Assembly: GCF_020181035.1 (NCBI RefSeq)
Contig: NZ_JAIQYY010000006.1
Location: forward strand, 208,909 to 272,908
DNA length: 64,000 bases
Reading direction: 5' to 3'
Source of the DNA: Streptomyces sp. CoH27
GTDB lineage: Bacteria > Actinomycetota > Actinomycetes > Streptomycetales > Streptomycetaceae
Shown here: in pieces, positions 36,501-43,651 of the stretch
Position numbering within the stretch: the stretch's first letter is position 1
How the letters are laid out: every line of letters starts with the position of its first letter
Notes under the pieces: model-generated
The model's input: the letters and a program-made list of their open reading frames with translations, nothing else
The model's database searches: none
What the model was told of the DNA's origin: nothing
Program-made: the position numbers and the translations under genes

Positions 36501-37106
36501 GACCCGGTGCTCGATGTCGATGCCGTGGTCCATCAGCTCCAGGAAGTACCGGTCCTTGCCGAAGATGTCCTGGTAGTCGGCGGCGGCCTTGAGCGCCTCG
36601 TCGAACTGGCCGAGGCGCAGGCGGGTCTGCACCTCGCCGGAGGGGCAGCCGGTGGAGGCGACGATGCCCTCGGACCACTGCGCGATGGTCTCCTTGTCCA
36701 TGCGCGGCCACTTCTGCAGCCAGCCCTCGGCGTAGGCGTCGGAGGAAAGACGGAAGAGGTTGTGCAGACCGGTCTTGTTCACCGCCCACATCGTCTTGTG
36801 GGTGTAACCGCCGGAACCGGAGACGTCGTCGCGCTTCTGGTGCGGCTGGCCCCACTGGATCTTGCGCTTGTTGCGCCGGGACTCGGGGGCGACATACGCC
36901 TCGATCCCGATGATCGGGGTGATCCCGGCCTTCTTCGCGGAGTGGAAGAAGTCGTACGCCCCGTGGAGGTTGCCGTGGTCGGACATGGCGATGTGGGTCA
37001 TGCCCATCTCGTTGCACGCGTTGAACATGTCCTTGAGCCGCGCGGCACCGTCCAGCAGCGAGTACTGCGTGTGGACGTGCAGGTGCGTGAAGGGCGGCTT
37101 TGACAC
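33567..37106 (-). CDS. dnaE: DNA polymerase III alpha subunit DnaE
   Basis: The 1179-residue replicative polymerase has an N-terminal PHP domain (THLHVHTQYSLLDG, then MSDHGNLHGA), the C-family polymerase core with catalytic Asp residues in SMPDVDIDFDERRR and KMDFLGLRNLTIM, a helix-hairpin-helix region, and an OB-fold near the C-terminus (VVTIGGIISGLQRKMTK). The GTG at 37106 is preceded by GGAGG at seven bases and begins MSKPPFTHLHVHTQ; an ATG at 37136 is in frame but less well placed. Length matches the usual actinobacterial DnaE1. It is transcribed alone, ending at a strong hairpin. A long antisense frame on the opposite strand is a shadow. Confidence 0.97.
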   Translation of the reverse strand: MSKPPFTHLHVHTQYSLLDGAARLKDMFNACNEMGMTHIAMSDHGNLHGAYDFFHSAKKAGITPIIGIEAYVAPESRRNKRKIQWGQPHQKRDDVSGSGGYTHKTMWAVNKTGLHNLFRLSSDAYAEGWLQKWPRMDKETIAQWSEGIVASTGCPSGEVQTRLRLGQFDEALKAAADYQDIFGKDRYFLELMDHGIDIEHRVRDGLLEIGKKLGIPPLVTNDSHYTYAHEAGAHDALLCIQTGKNLSDPDRFKFDGTGYYLKSTDEMYAIDSSDAWQEGCANTLLVAEMVDTDGMFEKRDLMPKFDIPEGYTEVTWFKEEVRRGMERRYPGGIPEDRQKQADYEMDTIISMGFPGYFLVVADFIMWAKKQGIAVGPGRGSAAGSIVAYAMGITDLDPIPHGLIFERFLNPERISMPDVDIDFDERRRVEVIRYVTEKYGADKVAMIGTYGTIKAKNAIKDSARVLGYPYAMGDRITKAMPADVLGKGIPLSGITDPSHPRYSEAGEVRGMYENEPDVKKVIDTARGVEGLVRQMGVHAAGVIMSSETITEHVPVWVRHTDGVTITQWDYPSCESLGLLKMDFLGLRNLTIMDDAVKMVKANKGIDIDLLALPLDDPQTFDLLQRGDTLGVFQFDGGPMRSLLRLMKPDNFEDISAVSALYRPGPMGMNSHTNYALRKNKQQEITPIHKELEEPLEEVLAVTYGLIVYQEQVQKAAQIIAGYSLGEADILRRVMGKKKPEELEKNFVIFQAGARKNGYSDEAIQALWDVLVPFAGYAFNKAHSAAYGLVSYWTAYLKANHPAEYMAALLTSVKDDKDKSAVYLNECRRMGIRVLPPNVNESEANFAAQGDDVILFGLSAVRNVGTNVVESIIKCRKAKGKYASFPDYLDKVEAVVCNKRTTESLIKAGAFDTMNHTRKGLMAQYEPMIDNVVAVKRKEAEGQFDLFGGMGEETSSEPGFGLDVQFTDDEWDKTYLLAQEREMLGLYVSDHPLFGLEHVLSDKADAGIAQLTGGEHADGAVVTIGGIISGLQRKMTKQGNAWAIATVEDLAGSIECMFFPATYQLVSTQLVEDAVVFVKGRLDKREDVPRLVAMELMVPDLSNAGTNAPVILTIPATRVTPPMVSRLGEILSHHKGDSEVRIKLQGPRKTTVLRLDRHRVKPDPALFGDLKVLLGPSCLAG

Positions 37107-37196
37107 GGTATGGCCTCCGACGGAAACACTGGGCATGGGGCGGGCGAACAGTTCTGGGGTCAGCGGGAAGTCTATGCCTCGCCACTGACACTCGGC

Positions 37197-37241
37197 GGGC
37201 ACTCCCGCGTACCTTCAGGCGGGAACCGGGCACTCCCGCGT
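37197..37241. repeat. 14-base direct repeat in the dnaE/DUF2252 divergent region
   Basis: GGGCACTCCCGCGT occurs exactly at 37197-37210 and 37228-37241, a 31-base period (about three helical turns). Each copy contains a GGG/CCC half-hairpin. The copies lie upstream of the dnaE start and could be paired regulator sites or a small duplication. Confidence 0.45.
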
Positions 37242-37252
37242 GGCGTCGCCCG

Positions 37253-37282
37253 TTGAAGACGACAGAAACGCTGTCGTACAGA
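37253..37282 (+). promoter_or_regulatory. Candidate promoter with a dyad in the spacer, upstream of the DUF2252 gene
   Basis: TTGAAG (37253-37258) and TACAGA (37277-37282) are separated by 18 bases and resemble -35 and -10 boxes. The spacer is filled by the perfect dyad ACGACAG-N5-CTGTCGT (37259-37277). A dyad in this position is a typical operator for a repressor or spacer-binding activator. The gene start at 37308 with AGGAGG follows. Confidence 0.4.
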
Positions 37283-37307
37283 TAATCGCTCCAGGAGGCA
37301 CCCCGCG

Positions 37308-38657
37308 ATGTCGGTCCACCCGCTCGACGACGAGCAGCGCGGCGAGGAGATCCTCGCCGTCTTCGACACCGCCTTCGGCCGGCTCCTGGCCGCCGACCCG
37401 GCCGCGTTCCGGGTGAAGTTCCGGAAGATGGCGGCCTCGGCGTTCGCGTTCTACCGGGGCACGGCGTGCCTCTTCTACCACGACCTGGACGCGGAGAACG
37501 CCGGGCGGGGTGGCGGGAGGATATTCAGCGGTCCATTTCTGGACGACCGCACCTCGCGCGTGTGGATCCACGGCGACCTGCACGCGGAGAACTTCGGCAC
37601 GTACATGGACTCCAACGGCCGCCTGGTCTTCAACGTCAACGACTTCGACGAGGCCTACGTCGGCCCGTTCACCTGGGACCTGAAGCGCTTCTCGGCGTCG
37701 ATCGCGCTCATCGGGTACGCGAAGGCGCTGAGCGACGAGCAGATCACCGAGCTGGTGCGGATCTACGCGGGCGCGTACCGCGAGCGCATCCACGCCCTGG
37801 CCACGGGCGCCAAGAGCGACGAGGTGCCGCCGTTCACGCTGGACACCGCGGAGGGTCCGCTGCTGGACGCGCTGCGTGACGCCCGCTCGCTGACCCGCTT
37901 CGGGCTGCTGGAGTCGATGACGGAGATCCGAGACTTCGAGCGCCGCTTCGCGCCGGACGGCGGCTCCATCGAGCTGGACGCCGCGACCCGCTACAAGGTG
38001 CTGGCCGCCTTCGACGGCTATCTGGAGACCCTGCCGGACTCCTCGCTGGCCCGGCCCGACTCCTACCGCGTGAAGGACGTCGTCGGCCGCCGCGGCATCG
38101 GCATAGGGTCGGCCGGGCTGCCGTCGTACAACATCCTTCTGGAGGGCCACAGCGACGCCCTGGAGAACGATGTCGTGATCTACGTCAAGCAGGCCCAGAC
38201 CCCCGCCGTCTCCCGGCACATCACGGATCCGGCCATCTCCGGCTACTTCCAGCACGAGGGCCACCGCACGGTGATCTCCCAGCGCGCTCTGCAGGCGCAC
38301 GCCGACCCGTGGCTGGGCTGGACCGAGCTGGACGGCGCGGGCCAGCTGGTCGCCGAGGTCTCGCCGTACGCCGTCGACCTGGGCTGGGGCGACATCGACG
38401 ACCCCGAGGAGATCGCGCAGGTCGTCGCCGACCTCGGCCGGGCCACGGCGACGATGCACGCGGCGGCGGACGACACCTCCGGCGAGTCCCTCGTGCCGTT
38501 CTCCACCGAGCGGGCCATCGACGCGGCGATCGCCGCCGACGAGGAGGGCTTCGCGCCGCTCCTGGTGGACTTCGCGCACGGCTACGGCGCACGCGCGCGT
38601 GCCGACCACCAGATCTTCGTCGACCTGTTCCGCAACGGCCGGATTCCGGGGCTGTAA
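37308..38657 (+). CDS. DUF2252-family protein (kinase-like fold suspected)
   Basis: The 449-residue protein matches DUF2252, whose motifs HGDLHAENFG and NDFDEAYVGPFTWDLKRF resemble the catalytic and metal-binding loops of aminoglycoside-phosphotransferase-like kinases. Further conserved pieces are FYRGTACLFYHDL near the N-terminus and KQAQTPAVSRH and GYGARARADHQIFVDL near the end. A phosphotransferase role is inference. AGGAGG precedes the ATG at 37308 by seven bases. Confidence 0.82.
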   Translation: MSVHPLDDEQRGEEILAVFDTAFGRLLAADPAAFRVKFRKMAASAFAFYRGTACLFYHDLDAENAGRGGGRIFSGPFLDDRTSRVWIHGDLHAENFGTYMDSNGRLVFNVNDFDEAYVGPFTWDLKRFSASIALIGYAKALSDEQITELVRIYAGAYRERIHALATGAKSDEVPPFTLDTAEGPLLDALRDARSLTRFGLLESMTEIRDFERRFAPDGGSIELDAATRYKVLAAFDGYLETLPDSSLARPDSYRVKDVVGRRGIGIGSAGLPSYNILLEGHSDALENDVVIYVKQAQTPAVSRHITDPAISGYFQHEGHRTVISQRALQAHADPWLGWTELDGAGQLVAEVSPYAVDLGWGDIDDPEEIAQVVADLGRATATMHAAADDTSGESLVPFSTERAIDAAIAADEEGFAPLLVDFAHGYGARARADHQIFVDLFRNGRIPGL

Positions 38658-38725
38658 CCTTCGCGCACTCACAGGCACTCTTTAGGGGTCTCTTACTCAC
38701 GTACGTGACAGACTCTTCTCTCGCT

Positions 38726-39415
38726 ATGGACATATCCGGGACCCAGCTCAGAGCCGTGCGCGCGGCGCTGTTCACGGCCTTCGTCGTGACGCTCAGCACC
38801 GCGTCGCACGTGCTGCTGTCCCAGGCTCCGCTGCCGGTGGGCACGGTGCTGGCGGTCTTCGCCGGTGTGTTCGCCGCCGCGTACGCGCTGGCGGGCCGCG
38901 AGCGCGGCTTCGGCCGGATCGCGGCCCTGCTGATCCCGCTGGAGCTGACCGCCGACACGGTGTTCACCACGGGCCAGCACGCCTGCTACGGCCGGGCCGG
39001 CGGCCCGGTCGCGGGCCCGTTGCGCGCCTTCGGCTTCGACGTGCTGTGCCAGGGCGGTGCCGTCGGCAGCCCGCTGGCCCGGATGGCCGGGGCTCAAGGC
39101 CGCCCCGAGGCGCTGCTTGCGCACGCGAGCCCGGCGGCCGCCTGGCTGCTGCTCGCCGCGCACGTCGGCGTGGGCCTGCTGGCCGCCGCCTGGCTGCGCC
39201 GGGGCGAGCGGGCGCTGGTGCAGCTGCTGCGCGCGGTCGCCGCCACCACCTTCCGGCCGCTGCTGCTGGCGGTGGCCTCGGTCGCCGTACGGCGGGCCCC
39301 GGTCCGCCGGCTGCCGCGCCCGGCCCCGCGCCGGACCGCCGCCCGTGACCGGCTTCTCGTGCACTCCCTGGGACGGCGTGGACCGCCGTGCTCCCCCGCC
39401 CTCGCCGCCGGCTGA
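38726..39415 (+). CDS. Membrane protein, function unknown
   Basis: The 229-residue protein has an N-terminal membrane segment (AALFTAFVVTLSTASHVLL), a second (VGTVLAVFAGVFAAAYALAG) and further hydrophobic stretches at AAWLLLAAHVGVGLLAAAWL and around FRPLLLAVASVAV, with an Arg/Pro-rich C-terminus. A cysteine pair (GQHACYGRAGG and DVLCQGG) lies in an external loop. The ATG at 38726 is supported by the immediate start of the hydrophobic region. It lies upstream of a DsbA-like gene; a link to exported thiols is only suggested by proximity. Confidence 0.65.
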   Translation: MDISGTQLRAVRAALFTAFVVTLSTASHVLLSQAPLPVGTVLAVFAGVFAAAYALAGRERGFGRIAALLIPLELTADTVFTTGQHACYGRAGGPVAGPLRAFGFDVLCQGGAVGSPLARMAGAQGRPEALLAHASPAAAWLLLAAHVGVGLLAAAWLRRGERALVQLLRAVAATTFRPLLLAVASVAVRRAPVRRLPRPAPRRTAARDRLLVHSLGRRGPPCSPALAAG

Positions 39416-39495
39416 GCGGCGAGACCTGAGCACACCCAGTCCCCCACACGTATCCCGCGTACGGCATGTGCGCGTCCCACACGGAGATCACCACC

Positions 39496-40308
39496 ATGAG
39501 CAAGCGGAACAGCCAGTCGGCGAAGACGGCGGCAAGGGAGCGGCTGCGCCAGGAGCGCGAGCGGCAGGCCAAGCGCGACAAGGCCAGGCGGCAGGTCATC
39601 GTGGCCGCCTCGGTCGTGGCCGTGCTGGCCGCGGCCGGCGGCATCGGCTACGCCGTCGTCCAGGCCAACAAGCCCACCGGGTGGGACGCCGCGAAGACCA
39701 AGCCGCTCGTGAAGCCGGCCAACACCACGGGCTCGGACGGCACCACCGTCGTCATAGGCAAGAGCACCGCCAAGAAGACCCTCACCATCTACGAGGACCC
39801 GCGCTGCCCGGTCTGCGCGCAGTTCGAGCAGACGGTCGGCACGACGGTGAAGAAGGACATCGACGACGGCACGTTCAAGCTCCACTACGTCGGTGCCACC
39901 TTCCTCGACAAGAACCTGCCGGGTGTGGGCTCCAAGAACGGGCTCAGCGCCCTGGGCGCCGCGCTCAACGTCAGCCCCGAGGCCTTCCTTGAGTACAAGG
40001 CCGCGATGTACTCGACGAAGTGGCACCCCGACGAGCAGGACGACAAGTTCAAGGACGACGCCTATCTGATCAAGATCGCCGACACGGTGCCTGCCCTGAA
40101 GGGCAACGCGGCGTTCCAGAAGGACGTGAAGGACGGCACCTACGACCGGTGGGCGCTGGAGGAGTCCAAGATCTTCGACAAGGACGGCATCCAGGGCACC
40201 CCGACCCTGAAGATGGACGGCAAGACGCTGACGGGCTCCGACGGCAAGAACCCGCCCATGACCGTGGCCGAGTTCAACAAGGCGCTCGACGCAGCCCTCA
40301 AGGGCTGA
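39496..40308 (+). CDS. Membrane-anchored DsbA-like thioredoxin-fold protein
   Basis: The 270-residue protein repeats the layout of the protein at 7464-8240: a charged cytoplasmic N-terminus rich in Arg/Lys/Glu (to about 33), a membrane anchor (about 34-55), and an extracytoplasmic thioredoxin fold with C104-P-V-C107 and the cis-proline region IQGTPTLKMDG. It is a probable disulfide oxidoreductase or chaperone for exported proteins. The ATG at 39496 follows GGAGATCACC. A hairpin 31 bases after the stop separates it from the PhoD gene. Confidence 0.87.
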   Translation: MSKRNSQSAKTAARERLRQERERQAKRDKARRQVIVAASVVAVLAAAGGIGYAVVQANKPTGWDAAKTKPLVKPANTTGSDGTTVVIGKSTAKKTLTIYEDPRCPVCAQFEQTVGTTVKKDIDDGTFKLHYVGATFLDKNLPGVGSKNGLSALGAALNVSPEAFLEYKAAMYSTKWHPDEQDDKFKDDAYLIKIADTVPALKGNAAFQKDVKDGTYDRWALEESKIFDKDGIQGTPTLKMDGKTLTGSDGKNPPMTVAEFNKALDAALKG

Positions 40309-40338
40309 CGTCCGGGCGGAATCCGGCATTCACATGAA

Positions 40339-40369
40339 GAGCGGGCGAACATCGGGAGTTCGCCCGCTC
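40339..40369 (+). terminator. Terminator after the DsbA-like gene
   Basis: GAGCGGGCGAA (40339-40349) pairs perfectly with TTCGCCCGCTC (40359-40369), a stem of 11 base pairs with a 9-base loop. Confidence 0.75.
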
Positions 40370-40373
40370 CGCC

Positions 40374-40395
40374 GTTCATACCGGTCAGTAACCTG
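40374..40395. promoter_or_regulatory. Possible PHO box upstream of phoD
   Basis: GTTCATACCGG at 40374-40384 matches 9 of 11 positions of the PhoP direct-repeat unit as I remember it; the following 11 bases match poorly. It is 19 bases upstream of the GTG of a phosphatase gene that is PhoP-controlled in related species. The call rests on one good half-unit. Confidence 0.3.
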
Positions 40396-40402
40396 ATCGG
40401 TC

Positions 40403-42073
40403 GTGACCAGTCGATCAAGATCATTTCCGGCCGCCGAAGGCCTCGGCTCCCGCTCTCCCCGCCGCCGTACGGTCGTCAAGGCCGCGGCGGCGTCCGCTGT
40501 GCTGGCCGGCCCGCTCGCCGCCGCCCTCCCGGCGCGCGCCGCCGACCGGGCCCCCGCCTTCCTGCACGGCGTCGCCTCCGGTGACCCCCTGCCCGACGGC
40601 ATCCTGCTGTGGACCCGGGTCACCCCGAGCCCGGAGGCGGTACCGGGCTCCGGGCTCGGTCCGGACACCGAGGTGAGCTGGGTCGTCGCCAGGGACCAGG
40701 CGCTGACGGCCGTCGTCGCCAAGGGGTCCGTCACGGCGACCGCCGCCGGCGACCACACCGTGAAGGCCGACATCCGCGGCCTGGAGCCGGCGACCGACTA
40801 CTGGTTCCGCTTCTCGGCCGGCGGCACCGACTCCCCGGTGGCCCGCACCCGCACCGCCCCGGCGGCGCACGCGGCCGTGTCCGGGCTGCGGCTCGGCGTG
40901 GTCACCTGCGCCAACTGGGAGGCCGGCTACTTCACCGCCTACCGCCACCTCGCCGCCCGCAGCGACCTGGACGCCTGGCTGCACCTCGGCGACTACATCT
41001 ACGAGTACAAGACCGGCGAGTACGCGGCCCGCGGCACGGTCGTCCGCCCGCACGCACCCGCCCACGAGATCATCACACTCGCCGACTACCGGATGCGGCA
41101 CGGCGAGTACAAGACCGACCCCGATCTGCAGGCCCTGCATCTGAAGGCGCCGGTCATCGCGATCTGGGACGACCATGAGTTCGCGGACAACGCCTGGTCG
41201 GGCGGCGCGGTCAACCACACCGAGGGCGCCGAGGGCACCTGGACCGCCCGCAAGGCGGCCGCCAAGCAGGCCTACTTCGAGTGGATGCCGGTCCGCCCCG
41301 CCGTCGAGGGCACCACCTACCGGCGGCTGCACTTCGGCAAGCTCGCCGAGCTGTCCCTGCTGGACCTGCGCTCCTTCCGCTCCCAGCAGGCGTCCACGGG
41401 CAGCGGCTCGGTGGACGACCCGGACCGGACCATCACCGGGCGCGCCCAGCTCGACTGGCTGAAGGCGGGTCTGAAGGCCTCCGACACGAAGTGGCGGCTG
41501 GTCGGCAACTCGGTGATGATCGCCCCCTTCGTCGTCGGCTCCCTCACCGGCGACCTCCTCAAGCCGCTCGCCAAGCTGCTCGGCCTGCCGCAGGACGGCA
41601 TAGGCGTCAACACCGACCAGTGGGACGGCTACACCCACGACCGCCGCGAACTCCTCGACCACCTCCGCTCGAACGCCATCGGCAACACCGTCTTCCTGAC
41701 CGGTGACATCCACATGTCCTGGGCCAACGACGTGCCGGTGGACGCGGGCACCTACCCGCTGTCGCCGTCGGCGGCCACCGAGTTCGTGATCACCTCGGTG
41801 ACCTCCGACAACCTCGACGACATCGCCAAGGTCCCCGAGGGCACGGTCTCCGCGGTCGCCGCGCCGCTCATCGAGGTGGCCAACCGCCACGTCCACTGGG
41901 TCGACACCGACCGGCACGGCTACGGCGTGCTGGACATCACCGCCGACCGCGCGCAGATGGACTACTACGTGCTGTCCGACCGCACCGACCCCGACGCGAC
42001 CTCGGCGTGGGAGCGTTCGTACCGCACCCGCAGCGGCACCCAGAAGGTCGAGCGGACCTACGACCCCGTGTAG
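40403..42073 (+). CDS. phoD: Tat-exported alkaline phosphatase/phosphodiesterase PhoD
   Basis: The 556-residue protein has a twin-arginine signal ([20 protein letters not shown], cleavage after ARA near residue 47), an N-terminal Fn3-like PhoD domain ([21 protein letters not shown]) and the metallophosphatase domain with metal ligands in [37 protein letters not shown] and LTGDIHMSW. PhoD enzymes use calcium and iron to release phosphate from mono- and diesters outside the cell. The GTG at 40403 starts a 19-residue lead before the Arg pair. Phosphate starvation control is likely from family knowledge; a possible PHO box is present. Confidence 0.92.
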   Translation: MTSRSRSFPAAEGLGSRSPRRRTVVKAAAASAVLAGPLAAALPARAADRAPAFLHGVASGDPLPDGILLWTRVTPSPEAVPGSGLGPDTEVSWVVARDQALTAVVAKGSVTATAAGDHTVKADIRGLEPATDYWFRFSAGGTDSPVARTRTAPAAHAAVSGLRLGVVTCANWEAGYFTAYRHLAARSDLDAWLHLGDYIYEYKTGEYAARGTVVRPHAPAHEIITLADYRMRHGEYKTDPDLQALHLKAPVIAIWDDHEFADNAWSGGAVNHTEGAEGTWTARKAAAKQAYFEWMPVRPAVEGTTYRRLHFGKLAELSLLDLRSFRSQQASTGSGSVDDPDRTITGRAQLDWLKAGLKASDTKWRLVGNSVMIAPFVVGSLTGDLLKPLAKLLGLPQDGIGVNTDQWDGYTHDRRELLDHLRSNAIGNTVFLTGDIHMSWANDVPVDAGTYPLSPSAATEFVITSVTSDNLDDIAKVPEGTVSAVAAPLIEVANRHVHWVDTDRHGYGVLDITADRAQMDYYVLSDRTDPDATSAWERSYRTRSGTQKVERTYDPV

Positions 42074-42082
42074 GGCCGTACG

Positions 42083-42119
42083 CCTACGCGTGATCCCCTA
42101 CGCGTGATCCCCTACGCGT
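42083..42119. repeat. 14-base tandem repeat at a convergent gene end
   Basis: The unit CCTACGCGTGATCC is present in two full copies (42083-42096, 42097-42110) followed by nine more bases of a third. The repeat separates phoD from the convergent dienelactone-hydrolase-like gene and includes that gene's TAG stop. It is probably a slippage duplication; no hairpin terminator is seen in this gap. Confidence 0.8.
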
Positions 42120-42690
42120 TCTCCAGGCTGTCGAGGAAGCCGAGCGCCACCCGCCAGGTGGCCTCGGCGGCCTCGGCGTCGTAGTCCGGCAGCTCGGGGT
42201 CGGTGTACAGGTGCCCGGCGCCGGCGTACCGGTAGACCTCCACGTCCGCGCCGGTCCGGCCCATCTGGAGATACCAGGCGCTCAGCCAGTCGTCCGTCTC
42301 GAACGGGTCCGGCTCCGCCACGTGCAGCTGCACCGGCAGCTCGTCCGCCTGCGCGTTCGGCGCGATGTCCGACGTGCCGTGCAGGAGCAGCAGCCCGCGC
42401 GCCTTGTCGTCGCCGAGAGCCAGGGTCTGGGCGATCGAGGCGCCGAGCGAGAAGCCCGCGTACACGAGCCCGCGCTCGGAGTACGGCGCCGCCGCCAGCA
42501 CGGCCCGCTTCAGCAGCTCGTCCTTGCCGATCTCCTCCCGGTACGCCATGCCCTCCTCGACGGTGTCGAACGTGCGCCCCTCGAAGAGGTCCGGCGTCCA
42601 CACCTCGTGGCCCGCCGCGCGCAGCCGGTCCGCGGCCTCGCGCACCGCGGGCCTGAGACCGTAGGTCGAATGAAAGAGCATGATGTTCAT
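42112..42690 (-). CDS. Dienelactone-hydrolase-family alpha/beta hydrolase
   Basis: The 192-residue protein has the alpha/beta-hydrolase core of dienelactone hydrolases: MLFHSTYGLRPAVREAADRL at the start, the nucleophile elbow AGFSLGASIAQ, and the catalytic His in YAGAGHLYTDPE. The nucleophile position is Ser, not the Cys of true dienelactone hydrolase, so the substrate is likely different. The ATG at 42690 begins the first strand; upstream frame extension is non-homologous. It is convergent with phoD. Confidence 0.85.
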   Translation of the reverse strand: MNIMLFHSTYGLRPAVREAADRLRAAGHEVWTPDLFEGRTFDTVEEGMAYREEIGKDELLKRAVLAAAPYSERGLVYAGFSLGASIAQTLALGDDKARGLLLLHGTSDIAPNAQADELPVQLHVAEPDPFETDDWLSAWYLQMGRTGADVEVYRYAGAGHLYTDPELPDYDAEAAEATWRVALGFLDSLENA

Positions 42691-42783
42691 GAGGCCATGG
42701 TGCCAGCCGGTGCCGGTGCGACCGCGCCCGAGCCGCCTCAGCCCCCTGCTCCGCGCCGCCGTACCCACCGGGCCCGCGCCGCG

Positions 42784-43524
42784 TCAGTGCCCGCGCTCCG
42801 CGCCTCCGTTGACCTGGATCACCTGTGAGGTGACGTGCCCGGCGCCGGGCGAGGCCAGCCAGTGCAGGGTCGAAACCACGTCTCCCGGTCTCCCGGCCCG
42901 GCCGGTCAGCGTGTCACCGATGAGCCGCGCCCGCCGGGCCTCGTCCATGGTGTCCCCGAAGAACTCGGTGTCCTCCACATAGCCCGGCGCGACCACGTTC
43001 ACGGTGATGCCGCGCGGGCCCAGCTCCCGGGCCAGGTCGTGGGCGTACGGATGCAGCCCGGCCTTGGCCGCCGCGTAGGCGCCGGTGCCCGAACCGCGGT
43101 AGGCGGCGATGGAGCTGACGAACAGCACCCGTCCGCCGGGCTCGGCGAGCCGGCTCTTCAGAGCCTCGGTGAGCAGCGCGGCCGTCAGGGCGTTCTGTCT
43201 GAAGTTGACCGTCCAGTCATGGGCCACGCGGTCCAGGGGGTCGTCGCTGCCCGCCGGCGGCTCCAGCTGTCCGGCGCCGCCCGCGCCGTGCACCAGGACG
43301 TCGACCGTGCCCAGCTCCGCTGCCACGAACCGGGCCACCCCGCGGACCTGATCGGGCTCGGAGAGGTCAGCCGCATACGTGAGCGCACCGGGCACCCCTG
43401 CCTTCTCCAGCACCTCGGCCCGCCGCCCGAGCATCAGCACCCGGTCCCCGTCCGCCGCGAAGGCCTGGGCGGTCGCCAGCCCGATGCCCGTGCCGCCCCC
43501 GCTGATCACGATGTTGCGCGTCAT
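42784..43524 (-). CDS. SDR-family oxidoreductase
   Basis: The 246-residue protein is a classical short-chain dehydrogenase/reductase. It shows the NAD(P)-binding GGGTGIG near the N-terminus, Asp of YAADLSE, the N-A-G region as HGAGGAG, the catalytic Ser in VSSIAAYRG and the Y-x3-K motif in TGAYAAAKAG. An Arg after the second strand (LGRRAEV) favours NADP(H). The ATG at 43524 starts at the first strand. The substrate is unknown; it is 94 bases upstream of the hydrolase gene on the same strand. Confidence 0.9.
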   Translation of the reverse strand: MTRNIVISGGGTGIGLATAQAFAADGDRVLMLGRRAEVLEKAGVPGALTYAADLSEPDQVRGVARFVAAELGTVDVLVHGAGGAGQLEPPAGSDDPLDRVAHDWTVNFRQNALTAALLTEALKSRLAEPGGRVLFVSSIAAYRGSGTGAYAAAKAGLHPYAHDLARELGPRGITVNVVAPGYVEDTEFFGDTMDEARRARLIGDTLTGRAGRPGDVVSTLHWLASPGAGHVTSQVIQVNGGAERGH

Positions 43525-43651
43525 GATCCGAGAGTAGGCACGCCTCGCCGGGCGGTGCCGGGGTTTTCCACAGGCGCCACACATTCGTACGACGAATACG
43601 CCACCCCTGCGCGCAGGCGCTTGCGCCCGCTGTCCTCGGACTCGGAACGGC

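Noticed and set aside
33534..37103. A plus-strand open frame of about 1189 codons opposite dnaE
   Set aside because: It exactly mirrors dnaE, is rich in Val/Asp/His/Arg with no motif, and arises from the high-GC codon bias of the true gene.
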